Shown: positions 1-10,130 of the stretch, one piece after another
Layout: each line of letters begins with the position of its first letter
How positions within the stretch are numbered: position 1 is the first letter of the stretch
Source: Rickettsia typhi
GTDB taxonomy: Bacteria > Pseudomonadota > Alphaproteobacteria > Rickettsiales > Rickettsiaceae
Direction: 5' to 3'
Assembly (NCBI GenBank): GCA_945875975.1
Contig: CAMCMD010000006.1
Location: 12,484 to 76,483, forward strand
DNA length: 64,000 nucleotides
Position numbers and translations under genes: made by a program
The notes under the pieces: model-generated
Databases searched by the model: none
What the model saw: only the letters and a program-made list of their open reading frames with translations
What the model was told of the DNA's origin: nothing

Positions 1-89
1 TTTTCATTATAATCCTATTTAATATTTTAAGAAACATTAAGCTTATAGTGTCACAAAGCAAATTTAATTGCAAAGAAATTATACCAAAT

Positions 90-1811
90 TTACTTTTGTT
101 CCTTATAAAGAACATTATATATCTTTGAATTGTGTAGTAATTGGGTGTGTGAACCTTGGCTTACAAGTGCTCCTTGATTAATAACCAGAATTTCATCTGC
201 TTTTTCAATAGAAGATATGCGGTGCGCAACAGAGATTATAGTTTTACCAGACAGAAAATTCTGCACATTAAGCAATATCTGCTCTTCACTTTGAGTATCT
301 AGTGCACTTGTAGCTTCGTCCAAAAGTAAAATTTCTGGGTTATACAAAAGGGCTCTAGCAATAGCAATCCTCTGTTTTTGTCCGCCAGATATCCTTATGC
401 CTCTTTCCCCAATTTCCGTATCCAGTCCTAGTTCAAGAGAGTTGGTAAAATTAAGAATGCCACAAAGTTTTGCGATATTGTTGATCTCCTCATCGCTAGC
501 ATCTGGCCTAGAAAAATTTATATTAGAGCGAATAGATCCTGAAAATATTGTTGGATTTTGTTCGACATATGCAATTTTGCTTCTAATAAATTCGTCTTTA
601 ATTAGAGAGATATTTTTTGAACCAACAAAAATATTACCATCTTGGTGATTATAAAATTTTAGCAATAATTGCAGTAAAGTACTTTTCCCAGAGCCAGATT
701 TACCAACAATAGCTGTAAATTTTCCTTGAGATATTTCTAGTGAAATGTTTTTTAATACTAAAATATCGGGCCTTGATGGATATGAAAAATTAACTTTTTC
801 AAAGCGAATGGAATAGCTTTGGTCTAAAAATTCTTCGCTTAGTACCGGCGCTATATTTGGTTTTAAGTCTCGAAGCTCAAGTACACGTTCTAAAGCAGCA
901 AATGGGTTTTGTAACTCATTTAGAAGCTCAGCTATACCTCCAGCACTCATGCCAACTATCATCGCATAATAGATAAATGATACCATTTCCCCAGAAGTCA
1001 TAGCTCCACTTAAAATATCAATACTTCCCACCCAAATAACCAAAGTTATTGAACCAGTAATTATTGCTATAGCCAATGCAAAAAATAAGGACCGAAGCCT
1101 TAGCCTTATGCTGGCATGTTTGATATTTGAATGAATTTTCTTATCAAACTGATCTGACAAATATTGTTGCTGGTTATAAGCATAAAGAGTACGGATACCA
1201 ACAAAATTTTCTTCAATATTAGAGGCTAATAAACTCTGCTCTTCTAAGACTCGTTTAGATAAAGATCTCACGTGCTTACTTAATCTAAGGATAGGAAATA
1301 GGAGAACAGGAATGCTAAACATAACTATTAATGAAAGCTTAGGGCTCTCTACAAACATTAAAGTTATTGCCCCTAGTAACATTATTGAATTTCTAATAAA
1401 AAATGATAAAAAATTGATAATTAGATTACCAATCATTTCAATGTCTGATCCCAATCTTGAAATGATATCGCCAATTTTTAAATCTTCAAATCTAGTTAAA
1501 TCAACTTTCAATAAATTTTTAAACGCGTCTGATTTAAGTTTAGAAATCACCTTAAGAGTAATTAAGTTAATATAATAAGAACGGAAAAAACTTCCAACTG
1601 CAAAAATACAAATTAATCCGCATATTAAGTAAATAGAATTATGCACTATACCTATTTGTCCAGAGTTTAAGCCCTTATCTATCAACCTCCTAAAGACAAA
1701 TCCTATAAGAAGAAGAGATACAGAAACACTTAGCAAGGATATTAATACTACCAATAAACTCTTTATGTGCCCTACTAAATAGAGACTTAATTCTTTGATA
1801 TTACTGCTCAT
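90..1811 (-). CDS. ABC transporter, MsbA/lipid-exporter type (fused membrane and ATPase domains)
   Basis: 573-residue half-transporter. About five hydrophobic segments lie in the first 300 residues (type I exporter membrane domain), followed by a nucleotide-binding domain with Walker A GKSGSGKST near residue 370, signature ISGGQKQR near 473, Walker B ILLLDEA near 491 and the switch histidine in VAHRIS. Architecture and length match MsbA-like lipid or multidrug exporters, which homodimerise in the inner membrane and flip substrates using ATP. The substrate cannot be read from sequence; lipid A or phospholipid export is an inference. It is the last gene of the 8 kb gatC operon, starting 7 bp after cyaY. 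Confidence 0.9.
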   Translation of the reverse strand: MSSNIKELSLYLVGHIKSLLVVLISLLSVSVSLLLIGFVFRRLIDKGLNSGQIGIVHNSIYLICGLICIFAVGSFFRSYYINLITLKVISKLKSDAFKNLLKVDLTRFEDLKIGDIISRLGSDIEMIGNLIINFLSFFIRNSIMLLGAITLMFVESPKLSLIVMFSIPVLLFPILRLSKHVRSLSKRVLEEQSLLASNIEENFVGIRTLYAYNQQQYLSDQFDKKIHSNIKHASIRLRLRSLFFALAIAIITGSITLVIWVGSIDILSGAMTSGEMVSFIYYAMIVGMSAGGIAELLNELQNPFAALERVLELRDLKPNIAPVLSEEFLDQSYSIRFEKVNFSYPSRPDILVLKNISLEISQGKFTAIVGKSGSGKSTLLQLLLKFYNHQDGNIFVGSKNISLIKDEFIRSKIAYVEQNPTIFSGSIRSNINFSRPDASDEEINNIAKLCGILNFTNSLELGLDTEIGERGIRISGGQKQRIAIARALLYNPEILLLDEATSALDTQSEEQILLNVQNFLSGKTIISVAHRISSIEKADEILVINQGALVSQGSHTQLLHNSKIYNVLYKEQK

Positions 1812-1818
1812 TGATTAG

Positions 1819-2121
1819 CTAACCTTTTATTTCTATTTGCAATTCATACGACAGCACCTGATATAATTCTGCTCCAGTACGAGATTTCCATTGCTTACCT
1901 TGTAGAGCAAAATGATAGGGCCCACTAATTGGAGAAGACAACCATATCTCTTTAGAAACACTTTGTTTGTTTATAACATAGGTACCGCTCTCATTCGAGA
2001 AACTAAGAATTCCGTCATTAAGATCCAGATCAAATCTACATTCTTGATCGTTATCTTCAATAGTTGTAGCTATTTTATTTATAATTCTTTCTACTTCAAT
2101 CGTAAAATCTAAATCTTTCAT
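1819..2121 (-). CDS. cyaY: CyaY, frataxin-like iron-binding protein
   Basis: 100-residue single-domain frataxin homologue. The acidic N-terminal helix (residues about 1-30, rich in D and E) is followed by the strand region with LDLNDGILSFSNESGTYVINKQ and a final GPYHFALQGKQWKSRTGAELY segment typical of the family. Frataxins bind iron and regulate cysteine desulfurase in iron-sulfur cluster assembly in the cytosol. The gene sits 2 bp after the DciA-like gene and 7 bp before the ABC transporter gene, so it is co-transcribed with them. Confidence 0.88.
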   Translation of the reverse strand: MKDLDFTIEVERIINKIATTIEDNDQECRFDLDLNDGILSFSNESGTYVINKQSVSKEIWLSSPISGPYHFALQGKQWKSRTGAELYQVLSYELQIEIKG

Positions 2122-2123
2122 TT

Positions 2124-2432
2124 TTACCCTCTAACTAGTAATCTAATCTTATGAATTCCTTTGTACCCAAGGTATATTGCTATTCTTTCAATCATTAGTT
2201 CTTGTTGATAAGCAAGTTCCATTGAAACACTTGAGCTATCAACAGCAACATGCAAAATATTTATTTGTTTGCCTCTCTCTGTGCTTATAGTAATCTTTAA
2301 TGGATTTGACTGACTACTAAACTTAACGCCAACAATTTTGCCCCAATTTATGATTAATTCAGCCAAAATTGGATTTTGTCTTTTAAAAATACTATGAATA
2401 AGCTTATTTATGTCATTAACTATAGGTTTCAT
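2124..2432 (-). CDS. DUF721/DciA-like protein
   Basis: 102 residues. The pattern of an N-terminal helix, a central LAELIINWGKIVG segment with the conserved Trp-Gly-x-Ile-Val-Gly, a beta-rich middle and a final IHKIRLLVRG segment fits the DUF721 family, which includes DciA, the ancestral bacterial helicase loader that recruits DnaB to the origin. Rickettsiales lack DnaC-type loaders, so a DciA role is plausible, but this is a family inference. It lies 6 bp after the wecA-like gene in the same operon. Confidence 0.72.
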   Translation of the reverse strand: MKPIVNDINKLIHSIFKRQNPILAELIINWGKIVGVKFSSQSNPLKITISTERGKQINILHVAVDSSSVSMELAYQQELMIERIAIYLGYKGIHKIRLLVRG

Positions 2433-2438
2433 GATTTG

Positions 2439-3446
2439 CTAAACTAATGACCTAATGAGCGTAACTCCCACAACAATAAGTGCTCCAATTATTGAAATGA
2501 TAGGATAATAAAGCGATCCAACTGAAAAAATCATTAGTAACAAATTACATTTTATTATACATTTTACCACCTGCTTATGGCTACGGCCTTTTCTCACTGA
2601 TTTATGAAAAAAATGCTGTAAATGTGGTTCCCATATCCTCTCGCCTTTAATAAGTCTCCTTAAAATAGTCAAGCCACCGTCAGCAACGTAATAAAGCGAG
2701 GCAATAACACATGCGGCAAATAGTTTAACACTTGCTGAAGCGACTGTGAGTAAACATACTCCAAGTAAAAAGCCTATACTTATACTTCCTGTGTCACCTA
2801 AAAATATCTTTGCTGGTTGCCAGTTAAAGTAAAAAAATCCTATAGCCCACCCCAATATTATAGTAGTAATAATAATTACCATGTCAACATTTGGAATAAT
2901 GTCGTAGCTAAGAAAACAAAGAATTATAATAGTAATAGATAAATGGCAAGTTTCGCTTACAGTTATGCCATCAATGCCATCAAGGAAATTATATAAATTT
3001 AAAAAAGTAAGTAAAGCAAAGGCGGCTATCATTAAATCTAAGTAAATAGGAATTCCATAGCCAAGTACTATACTTGGATGAACAAGCCACATAATAGCTA
3101 GGAAAGAGCATAATACATGTATAGTCAGTCTTAGGGGAATCATTACATGAGATATATCATCCCAAAATGATACTAGGCTGATCGGAAAAAATATCTGTAG
3201 TATGGTAGGAGAACGATCAAATTTTCCAAACATGCAATATTCGAATAAAGGTAGTAACGTTATGAAAATAATAACGAATGCTATACCACCGCCACGTGGA
3301 GTTTCTTTGTCATGTACCCTTCGCGTGCCTGGCATATCAACCATTCCATATTTGGGTAGTAGATTAATCAGTAGCTTTATCAGTAAGTAAGAAGCAGCTG
3401 TTGAAATCGTCCCTAAAATAAGAAGGCTCAATAAATAGTAATTCAT
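2439..3446 (-). CDS. WecA/MraY-family polyprenyl-phosphate sugar-1-phosphate transferase
   Basis: 335-residue integral membrane protein with about ten hydrophobic segments. Family motifs are visible: the aspartate-containing NFLDGIDGI near residues 150-158 and FLGDTGS near 214, which bind the metal and nucleotide, plus an N-terminal RRVHDKETPRGGG loop. The C-terminal HLQHFFH pattern resembles the WecA/TagO histidine motif more than MraY. It should transfer a HexNAc-1-phosphate from UDP-sugar to undecaprenyl phosphate, starting surface polysaccharide synthesis. The first ATG overlaps the radC stop by 4 bp. Confidence 0.85.
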   Translation of the reverse strand: MNYYLLSLLILGTISTAASYLLIKLLINLLPKYGMVDMPGTRRVHDKETPRGGGIAFVIIFITLLPLFEYCMFGKFDRSPTILQIFFPISLVSFWDDISHVMIPLRLTIHVLCSFLAIMWLVHPSIVLGYGIPIYLDLMIAAFALLTFLNLYNFLDGIDGITVSETCHLSITIIILCFLSYDIIPNVDMVIIITTIILGWAIGFFYFNWQPAKIFLGDTGSISIGFLLGVCLLTVASASVKLFAACVIASLYYVADGGLTILRRLIKGERIWEPHLQHFFHKSVRKGRSHKQVVKCIIKCNLLLMIFSVGSLYYPIISIIGALIVVGVTLIRSLV

Positions 3447-4141
3447 AACAACATATTTGATTTAAAACTATAATAGTTACCACCGCCTATAATAACATGA
3501 TCATGAACAGTTACATTAATCATATTACAAGCATTAATAATTTGTGTAGTCAAGTCAATATCAGATTTTGATGGTTTGATATTACCACTTGGGTGATTAT
3601 GAACTAAAATAATTGCACCAGCTTCGTGAAATAGAGATTTTTTTACAATTTCTCTTGGATAAACAGGAGTTTGGTCGATAGTTCCAGTAGCAACAATTTC
3701 ATCAGCGATAAGGATATTTTTTTTATTCAAGAATAAAACCCGAAACTGCTCTATTTTTAAACAACCCATATTAAATTTTAGATAATCAAGTAGTGCACTC
3801 CATGAGCTTATAATATTCTTTTCTTTGAGTTCATTCTGAAAAATACGATTCAAAAGCTCTTTGAGCAGTCTAAGTTGTAAGTAAGTTGGTTCCTTGGCTT
3901 CATCTACAGCAAGAATCTTATCTTTCTCAGCATTAACTAGCTCACTAAAGTTACCAAATTTTTGTAATAAATCTTTGGCAAGAGGTTTGACATCCCGGCG
4001 GGGCAGAGCTTGAAATAATAATAATTCTAGTAATTCATAATCGCTAACACTAGAAGGGTTAGAGTTTAAAAATTTTTCTTTCAGTCTTTTACGATGACCA
4101 AGATAATGAGGTTGTTTATCTCCTTTATTTTCCTGATTCAT
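3443..4141 (-). CDS. radC: RadC family JAB/MPN-domain protein
   Basis: 232 residues. The N-terminal helix-hairpin-helix-like region (residues about 10-75) is followed by an MPN domain whose JAMM-type metal motif is intact: HNHPSG near 180 followed by SDID. The family is called DNA repair protein RadC, but its biochemical role is unresolved; proteins of this type often travel with mobile or repair functions. The start overlaps the end of map by 17 bp and the stop overlaps the wecA-like start, so translation is probably coupled. Confidence 0.9.
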   Translation of the reverse strand: MNQENKGDKQPHYLGHRKRLKEKFLNSNPSSVSDYELLELLLFQALPRRDVKPLAKDLLQKFGNFSELVNAEKDKILAVDEAKEPTYLQLRLLKELLNRIFQNELKEKNIISSWSALLDYLKFNMGCLKIEQFRVLFLNKKNILIADEIVATGTIDQTPVYPREIVKKSLFHEAGAIILVHNHPSGNIKPSKSDIDLTTQIINACNMINVTVHDHVIIGGGNYYSFKSNMLL

Positions 4142-4916
4142 ATGGCGGGTATAGTAAATTTGTTGGCGATAGGGTAAAAATTTCTACCCCATCTTTAGTT
4201 ACACCTACTGTGTGCTCAAATTGAGCAGAAAGTGACTTGTCTCTCGTCGTTACTGTCCAATTATCAAATTTACTCAAAATAGTTTCTGCCTTGCCTGCAT
4301 TTAACATTGGTTCAATAGTAAAAAACATTCCCTCTTGTAGTACAACACCAGTTCCAGGCTTTCCATAATGGAGTACAGTTGGCTCGTCGTGAAAAACCCT
4401 GCCAATGCCATGACCAGTATAATCACGAACTACTGAATACTTATGTTTTTGGGCATATTGTTGGATTGCATGACCAATATCACCAAGACGCACGCCTGGT
4501 TTTACCATCTCAATACCAATCATCATCGCTTCATAAGTAACTTGTGTAAGTCTCTTTTGCTTAATACCAACCTCACCGACGTAGAACATACGACTAGTAT
4601 CACCATGCCACCCATTCAATATAACGGTTACATCAATATTTATTATATCGCCACTTTTGAGTTTTTTATCAGATGGTATGCCGTGACACACAACATGGTT
4701 AATTGATGTACAAATTGATTTTGGAAATCCCTTGTAATTAAGCGGTGCGGGAATTGCTCCATTAGTAATAATAAAATCATGGCACAAATTATTCAAATAG
4801 TCAGTAGTAACTCCAGGAATAACAAAACTAGCGATATAATCAAGAGTATGAGCGGCAAGCTGGCCAGCTTGCCGCATCTTCTCAAAATCAGCCTCTTTAT
4901 GAATTTTTATTGTCAT
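4125..4916 (-). CDS. map: Methionine aminopeptidase, type I
   Basis: 263 residues, normal length for type I enzymes. The dinuclear metal ligands are recognisable: Asp in NIDVTVILNGWHGDTS (two Asp), His in DYTGHGIGRVFHDEP, Glu in FFTIEPML and Glu in QFEHTVGV. It removes the initiator methionine from nascent cytosolic proteins. The ATG overlaps the gatB stop codon by one base (TAATG arrangement), placing it in the same transcript as the amidotransferase genes. Confidence 0.96.
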   Translation of the reverse strand: MTIKIHKEADFEKMRQAGQLAAHTLDYIASFVIPGVTTDYLNNLCHDFIITNGAIPAPLNYKGFPKSICTSINHVVCHGIPSDKKLKSGDIINIDVTVILNGWHGDTSRMFYVGEVGIKQKRLTQVTYEAMMIGIEMVKPGVRLGDIGHAIQQYAQKHKYSVVRDYTGHGIGRVFHDEPTVLHYGKPGTGVVLQEGMFFTIEPMLNAGKAETILSKFDNWTVTTRDKSLSAQFEHTVGVTKDGVEIFTLSPTNLLYPPYESGK

Positions 4917-6364
4917 TATTTTAATTTTTCTTTCAATAACTCATTGACCATTGCTGGGCTTGCTTTACCTTCAGTTTTTTGCATTACTTGACCAACAAAA
5001 AATCCTATAAGTTTATCTTTACCACTTTTATAAGCTTCTACAGAATCTGGATTTGCAGCTATTACTTCGTCAATAATTGGTTCAATCGAGCTGCGATCCG
5101 AGACTTGTGTTAGCCCTTTATCTTTAACAATTTTAGTTGCGCTATCGCCGCTTAAAAACATTTCTTCAAAAACAGTTTTAGCTATTTTGCCTGAAATAGT
5201 ACCGTCTTCTATCATAGTTACCATAGAGCGTAGCATTTCTGGCGTAATCTTACACTCGGCTAAAGTCAGTGAGTTTTTGTTTAGTTTACCAAATAATTCG
5301 CTTGTAATCCAGTTTGCAACAGTTTTTGCATTTGTTCCAATTATTGCTTGCTCAAAATAACTAGCGGTTTCTTCATCAGCAACTAAAACCTCTGCATCAT
5401 ATTTACTTAAATTCAGCTGAGTTACGTAACGTTGAGTTTTGACTTCCGGTAATTCTGGCAATTCTGATCTCATTTTTTCGATGATTGCATCATCTATAAC
5501 TACGGGAAGCAAATCTGGATCCGGGAAATAGCGATAATCGTTCGCATCTTCTTTGCTGCGCATTGTTCGAGTCTGTCCAGTGCTTGCATCAAATAACCTT
5601 GTTTCTTGATTAACTTTCTCGCCGTTTTCTAGTAATTCTACCTGACGCATTGCTTCATACTCAATAGCTTTCACTATATTTTTAACGGAGTTAACGTTCT
5701 TAATTTCGCACCTTGTGCCTAGCTCCTCGCCTGGTTTGCGTACTGAAATATTTGCATCACAACGCATCGAGCCTTGATCCATATTACCATCACAAGAGCC
5801 AACGTAACGTAGTAAACTTCTGAGTTTTTTGACATATTCAGATGCCTCATATGGAGAATTCATATCTGGCTCAGTTACGATTTCCATTAAAGCAATACCT
5901 GAACGATTTAAGTCAATTAAGCTATAATCTGGATGCTGATCATGTATACTTTTTCCAGCATCCTGCTCTAGATGAATACGATTGATCCTAATTCTTTTTT
6001 CTGAGCCGTTCTCAAGAGTAATATGCAAATGACCATCTTGTACAATCGGCAGATAAAACTGCGAAATTTGATAGCCTTGCGGTAAATCTGCATAAAAGTA
6101 ATTCTTTCGGTCAAAAACCGAAAGTTTGTTTATTTTTCCATTTATTCCTAACCCTGTTTTTACTGCTTGTTCTACGCAATATCTATTTAAAACTGGCAAC
6201 ATACCAGGCATTGCTGCATCAACAAGGGATACTTGGGTATTTGGTTGGGCGCCAAAATCAGTTGCGGTTTGTGAAAATAATTTTGCTTTTGAAGATACTT
6301 GAGCATGTACTTCTAGACCTATTACATACTCCCACTCTCCTGTATTTCCTGTGATATATGCCAT
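4916..6364 (-). CDS. gatB: Aspartyl/glutamyl-tRNA amidotransferase subunit B
   Basis: 482 residues, the usual length. The start [12 protein letters not shown] and the internal [19 protein letters not shown] and [10 protein letters not shown] segments are hallmarks of GatB; the C-terminal 120 residues form the tRNA-binding YqeY-like domain ([16 protein letters not shown]). GatB activates Glu-tRNA(Gln) or Asp-tRNA(Asn) by phosphorylation and receives ammonia from GatA. The ATG overlaps the gatA stop by one base. Presence of gatCAB implies the indirect route to Gln-tRNA, as expected in Rickettsiales. Confidence 0.97.
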   Translation of the reverse strand: MAYITGNTGEWEYVIGLEVHAQVSSKAKLFSQTATDFGAQPNTQVSLVDAAMPGMLPVLNRYCVEQAVKTGLGINGKINKLSVFDRKNYFYADLPQGYQISQFYLPIVQDGHLHITLENGSEKRIRINRIHLEQDAGKSIHDQHPDYSLIDLNRSGIALMEIVTEPDMNSPYEASEYVKKLRSLLRYVGSCDGNMDQGSMRCDANISVRKPGEELGTRCEIKNVNSVKNIVKAIEYEAMRQVELLENGEKVNQETRLFDASTGQTRTMRSKEDANDYRYFPDPDLLPVVIDDAIIEKMRSELPELPEVKTQRYVTQLNLSKYDAEVLVADEETASYFEQAIIGTNAKTVANWITSELFGKLNKNSLTLAECKITPEMLRSMVTMIEDGTISGKIAKTVFEEMFLSGDSATKIVKDKGLTQVSDRSSIEPIIDEVIAANPDSVEAYKSGKDKLIGFFVGQVMQKTEGKASPAMVNELLKEKLK

Positions 6365-7845
6365 TAGAAACCTCCTGGTGTGAAATCAGTATTAGCCATC
6401 GCTCGCTCAATTACCGCCATTGATCTAATAAGATTATACTCATCAAATGCAGGTGCTATTAATTGCATTCCTAGTGGCAATCCTTGGGACGATATGCTAG
6501 CTGGGACAGATCCGCATGGTAAACCGGCTAGGCTTGCTGGAATGGTAAATATATCGTTTAGATACATAGTGAGTGGATCGCTTTGATTTTCATTTATACC
6601 AAAAGCAGCCGTTGGTGCAGACGGCAATAAAATTACATCTACTTTTTCATATGCTGTTTTAAAATCGTTTGCTATTAAACGACGTATTTTTTGAGCTTTT
6701 AAATAATAAGCATCCATTTTGCTTGAAGAAAGTACATAAGTACCAATCATAATACGTCTCTTTACCTCATCGCCAAAACCCTCTGTTCTGGTAAGGGTAT
6801 ACATTTCATCAAGGGACTTGCAGTCTTTTTCGGTTCTATGGCCGTAGCGAACTCCATCATATCTTGACAAATTCGATGAAGCCTCTGCGGGTGCGATAAC
6901 ATAATAAACAGGTAAAGCATATTTGGCATGAGGAAGTGAGATGTTAACTATTTCAGCTCCTTCTGCCTTCATCATTTCAATCGAATCTTGCCACATTTTG
7001 ATTATTTCACTATTAACTCCTTTCATATCCATTAAATCCATTGGAATGCCAACTCGCATTCCTTTTACTGATTTTATAGAAGCTGATACAAGCTCTGGTA
7101 CAGATTTGTTGACTGAAGTGGAATCTTTTTCATCAAACCCCATCATAGCCTCAAGGATCAAAGCAGCGTCATTTACTGTTCTTGTAAAAATGCCCGCTTG
7201 ATCAAGAGAACTGGAGAAAGCCACCATACCCCATCTTGAGCATCGCCCATATGTAGGTTTAATCCCAACGATGCCCGTGAAAGCCGCTGGCTGCCTGATT
7301 GAGCCACCAGTATCACTTCCAAGAGCTGCCATGGCGCTAAAGCTACTTACTGCGGCAGCTGATCCTGCAGATGATCCTCCTGGAACAAGATCTTGAGAGT
7401 TGTCTTTCGCTTTCCATGGGCTAATCGTACTGCCAAAATAGCTAGTGGTACCCGACGAACCCATCGCAAACTCATCCATATTTGTTTTTCCAATCATGAT
7501 TGTTCCATGATCAGCGATATTTTTGCTAATTGTTGATTCGTACGTTGGAACGAAATTATGTAGCATCTTTGATCCGGCAGTAGTCCTGATACCGTTCGTG
7601 CAAAATAAGTCTTTTACTGCAACGGGAATTCCTTCTAGCTTACGATTAGTTCCTTCTTGATAATTTTGATCCGCCTGCTTTGCTTGCTTAGTTGCATGGT
7701 GAAAGGTTTCTGTAATATATGCATTAAGATTTTCGCATTTTGTTGCTTGAGCTATATGGGCATTAACAAGCTCGGTTGAGGTGAATTTTTTTGAGTTTAA
7801 GCCCTCTAGAGCCGACGTTATGGATAACTTTATCAATTCTTTCAT
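6364..7845 (-). CDS. gatA: Aspartyl/glutamyl-tRNA amidotransferase subunit A
   Basis: 493 residues, an amidase-signature enzyme. Catalytic Ser-cisSer-Lys elements are present: Lys in VAVKDLFC, the glycine/serine loop [12 protein letters not shown] and [14 protein letters not shown]. It hydrolyses glutamine and channels ammonia to GatB. I chose the ATG at 7845 because it is preceded by a good AAGGTGG ribosome site and gives the family N-terminus MKELIKLS; the frame stays open eight codons further upstream to another ATG at 7869 inside gatC, which is unlikely to be used. Confidence 0.97.
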   Translation of the reverse strand: MKELIKLSITSALEGLNSKKFTSTELVNAHIAQATKCENLNAYITETFHHATKQAKQADQNYQEGTNRKLEGIPVAVKDLFCTNGIRTTAGSKMLHNFVPTYESTISKNIADHGTIMIGKTNMDEFAMGSSGTTSYFGSTISPWKAKDNSQDLVPGGSSAGSAAAVSSFSAMAALGSDTGGSIRQPAAFTGIVGIKPTYGRCSRWGMVAFSSSLDQAGIFTRTVNDAALILEAMMGFDEKDSTSVNKSVPELVSASIKSVKGMRVGIPMDLMDMKGVNSEIIKMWQDSIEMMKAEGAEIVNISLPHAKYALPVYYVIAPAEASSNLSRYDGVRYGHRTEKDCKSLDEMYTLTRTEGFGDEVKRRIMIGTYVLSSSKMDAYYLKAQKIRRLIANDFKTAYEKVDVILLPSAPTAAFGINENQSDPLTMYLNDIFTIPASLAGLPCGSVPASISSQGLPLGMQLIAPAFDEYNLIRSMAVIERAMANTDFTPGGF

Positions 7846-7846
7846 A

Positions 7847-8149
7847 TTATTCAACCACCTTTGGAACAATAAAACATTTTATTTCACGCGCCAAATCGAC
7901 GCTATTACCTGGAACATTTTTGAAGAGATCATCAGAAAGATTAGCTTCATTTACTTTATCTTCGCGCAGTCTTTGACTCATTTCGCATACTGATCTTAGT
8001 GGCTCGATATCCTGGCATTCAACCTCATGAATTTGATTAATCATGTTAAGGACGCTTTCAAGTTTAGAAGAGAACTCTTTAGCTTCCTCGCCTGAAAAGC
8101 TTAGCCGAGCCAGTTTTTGTAATTTTTTTAATTCTATGTCGCTGATCAT
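7847..8149 (-). CDS. gatC: Aspartyl/glutamyl-tRNA amidotransferase subunit C
   Basis: 100 residues with the family N-terminus ([17 protein letters not shown]) and a C-terminal [17 protein letters not shown] segment typical of GatC. It wraps around GatA and stabilises the GatCAB complex. It is the first gene of the minus-strand operon, one base from gatA; the promoter should lie in the 195 bp between it and bamE. Confidence 0.94.
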   Translation of the reverse strand: MISDIELKKLQKLARLSFSGEEAKEFSSKLESVLNMINQIHEVECQDIEPLRSVCEMSQRLREDKVNEANLSDDLFKNVPGNSVDLAREIKCFIVPKVVE

Positions 8150-8344
8150 AATTGATTCTCATCGCATGTAAGTTGTTTATTATAAGGCTAGTGTTTATTT
8201 ATGAATAATTCTGAGCGCATATATCATATGTATTATAGAAATAGAAGTTTTTAATAAACGCATTCAGGATCTCAAGTGGTTGTAAGATAAGTCCTGATAT
8301 CTGTATTCAGGATAACCTATTCTTAGTATTATATATATCAGCCG
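8150..8344. other. Intergenic region between gatC and bamE with a short repeat
   Basis: 195 non-coding bases. ATTCAGGAT occurs at about 8261 and again, as ATTCAGGATA, at about 8312, and the second copy also pairs with an upstream TCCTGA to form a 6-bp inverted repeat. This may hold the gatC operon promoter and the 3' end of bamE, but I see no convincing promoter or U-tract terminator. Confidence 0.35.
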
Positions 8345-8800
8345 TTATTTTTTCTTTTTTCTTTTAGTACCATCGGTCGTTTTATTGAACCTACCTATAT
8401 TCTTGACAAATTTTTGTATACCATTTTGCTGAGTGCCATAGGTCTGTGTATAGTTGCTTTGTGATGAGATTTCCTCGTTTTGACCATCGCTTAAAAGTAT
8501 AGCTTCTTGAACTTTATCGCCATTAAATACTACTTTTACTATACGTTGTTTTACCACCTTAGGATCAAACCATGCTCTCTTAGCAAGTGAACGTTGAATA
8601 TAATACCATGTATTATTAGAATAATCTGGTACATAGGTTGGAGTTCCAACAAGTGCAATCAACTGCACTTTGGCTGGTTGCTGAGAATTTATTTGCTTTA
8701 TTGCCTCGTCGCTTACAAATTGTCCACGAACGTCTATAGACTGACAACCAGCCAGGAATATAAGAAAAATTGTTGGTATTAGTTTGGGTAAATGTGTCAT
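8345..8800 (-). CDS. bamE: BamE/SmpA-type outer membrane assembly lipoprotein
   Basis: 151 residues with an N-terminal signal and lipobox FLAGC (acylated Cys near residue 19). The BamE core is recognisable: QLIALVGTPTYVPD followed by TWYYIQRS and KQRIVKVVFNGDKV. BamE is the small lipoprotein of the BAM complex that inserts beta-barrel proteins into the outer membrane. The C-terminus is extended and ends in a basic TKRKKKK tail. The gene is divergent from rpmF. Confidence 0.82.
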   Translation of the reverse strand: MTHLPKLIPTIFLIFLAGCQSIDVRGQFVSDEAIKQINSQQPAKVQLIALVGTPTYVPDYSNNTWYYIQRSLAKRAWFDPKVVKQRIVKVVFNGDKVQEAILLSDGQNEEISSQSNYTQTYGTQQNGIQKFVKNIGRFNKTTDGTKRKKKK

Positions 8801-8920
8801 AAATGGTTTTTATATAAAAATATTATGGATTTTGTAGATGAAATATAATACAATGCGCCTCTGTTTGACAAACACTTTTTTTAAATACTGACAACAAAGA
8901 AGTATATTGAGGGATAAACC

Positions 8921-9118
8921 ATGGCAGTTCCAAAGAAAAAAACATCGAAATCAAAACGTAATATGAGACGTTCACATGACGCACTTAGCCGAATCAATGT
9001 TATAATAGACAAAGATACTGGTGAGTACAGACTACCACATCATATGGATGCAAGCAACGGTTCATACAATAAACGTCAAGTTATTGCAGAAAAAGTTGAA
9101 ATTGAAGCGGTTGAGTAA
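8921..9118 (+). CDS. rpmF: 50S ribosomal protein L32
   Basis: 65 residues beginning [20 protein letters not shown], the invariant L32 start. It lacks the four-cysteine zinc ribbon found in some L32 proteins, as is common in alphaproteobacteria. A GAGGGATAA stretch lies just upstream of the ATG. It is followed only 9 bp later by fabH; in most bacteria plsX sits between the two. Confidence 0.96.
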   Translation: MAVPKKKTSKSKRNMRRSHDALSRINVIIDKDTGEYRLPHHMDASNGSYNKRQVIAEKVEIEAVE

Positions 9119-9127
9119 GTAACTCAT

Positions 9128-10081
9128 ATGGCCACAAGAATTATTGGTTGTGGAGGCTACTTACCAGAAAGAGTTTTAACTAATGATGATCTAGCGAAGT
9201 TTGTTGACACTAGTGATGAATGGATTAGAACAAGAACTGGGATCTGTCAGCGACATATTGCTGCCGAAGGAGAGTTTACTTCACACATGGCTCATAAAGC
9301 AGCGCTTGCCGCAATTAAAGATGCTAAAATTAACGTTCAAGACATAGATCTTGTTGTTGTTTGTAGCAACACTCCTGATAATAGTTTCCCTGGGGTAGCC
9401 AACAAATTGCAAGGTTATCTAAATCTCCAACATATACCTTCTTTTGATATACAGGCAATCTGTTCTGGATTTATATATGGCATTCATGTAGTGGATAGCA
9501 TGATAAAATCTGGTAAATATAAGACTGCCTTATTAGTGTGCGCTGAGAAAATGTCTGCTCTTCTAGATTGGAAAGATCGCTCAACCTGTGTATTGTTTGG
9601 AGATGGTGCCGGTGCAGTAATTTTGCAGCATTGCAATTCGAATGCTGGTATTATCGATAGTAATATTTATTCTGATGGGTCAATGTACGATATACTTTAC
9701 ACTGATGGAGGTGTAAGTACTAATGGCAAAAGCGGTACAGTGCAAATGAAGGGTCAAGAAGTATTCCGGCGTGCGGTTGAAAAAATGTCTGAATCAGTTA
9801 AGCAGGTGCTGGAGTCAAACGGGATGAATTTGTCTGATGTTGACTATCTGATTCCTCACCAGGCAAATTTGCGGATAATTGATAGTGTTGCTTCTAGATT
9901 TGAGATTGATAGCAGTAAAGTAGTAATTACTATTGATAGGCACGCAAATTGTTCGGCGGCTTCGATTCCTCTTGCATTATCAGAACTCAAATCATCCAAA
10001 GGAGTAAAGTCAGGCGAAATAGTTGTGTTTACTGCCTTTGGTGCGGGTGCAACTTGGGGATCTGCGATTGTAAGATGGTAG
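9128..10081 (+). CDS. fabH: Beta-ketoacyl-ACP synthase III
   Basis: 317 residues, normal length. The catalytic triad is at the family positions: Cys112 (QAICSGF), His244 (PHQANLRI) and Asn274 (RHANCSAAS). FabH condenses acetyl-CoA with malonyl-ACP to start fatty acid elongation. The usual YGNTSAAS motif reads RHANCSAAS here, which keeps the catalytic Asn. It lies directly behind rpmF and ahead of the IHF and MerR-like genes in one plus-strand cluster. Confidence 0.96.
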   Translation: MATRIIGCGGYLPERVLTNDDLAKFVDTSDEWIRTRTGICQRHIAAEGEFTSHMAHKAALAAIKDAKINVQDIDLVVVCSNTPDNSFPGVANKLQGYLNLQHIPSFDIQAICSGFIYGIHVVDSMIKSGKYKTALLVCAEKMSALLDWKDRSTCVLFGDGAGAVILQHCNSNAGIIDSNIYSDGSMYDILYTDGGVSTNGKSGTVQMKGQEVFRRAVEKMSESVKQVLESNGMNLSDVDYLIPHQANLRIIDSVASRFEIDSSKVVITIDRHANCSAASIPLALSELKSSKGVKSGEIVVFTAFGAGATWGSAIVRW

Positions 10082-10130
10082 TAATATCATAATAAAAATT
10101 GATGGGGATAATATACATAAGGTCTCTACC

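Noticed and set aside
8865..8890. TTGACA at 8865 as a promoter for rpmF
   Set aside because: No acceptable -10 box lies 16-18 bases downstream, although a TATAAT occurs further upstream at 8844.
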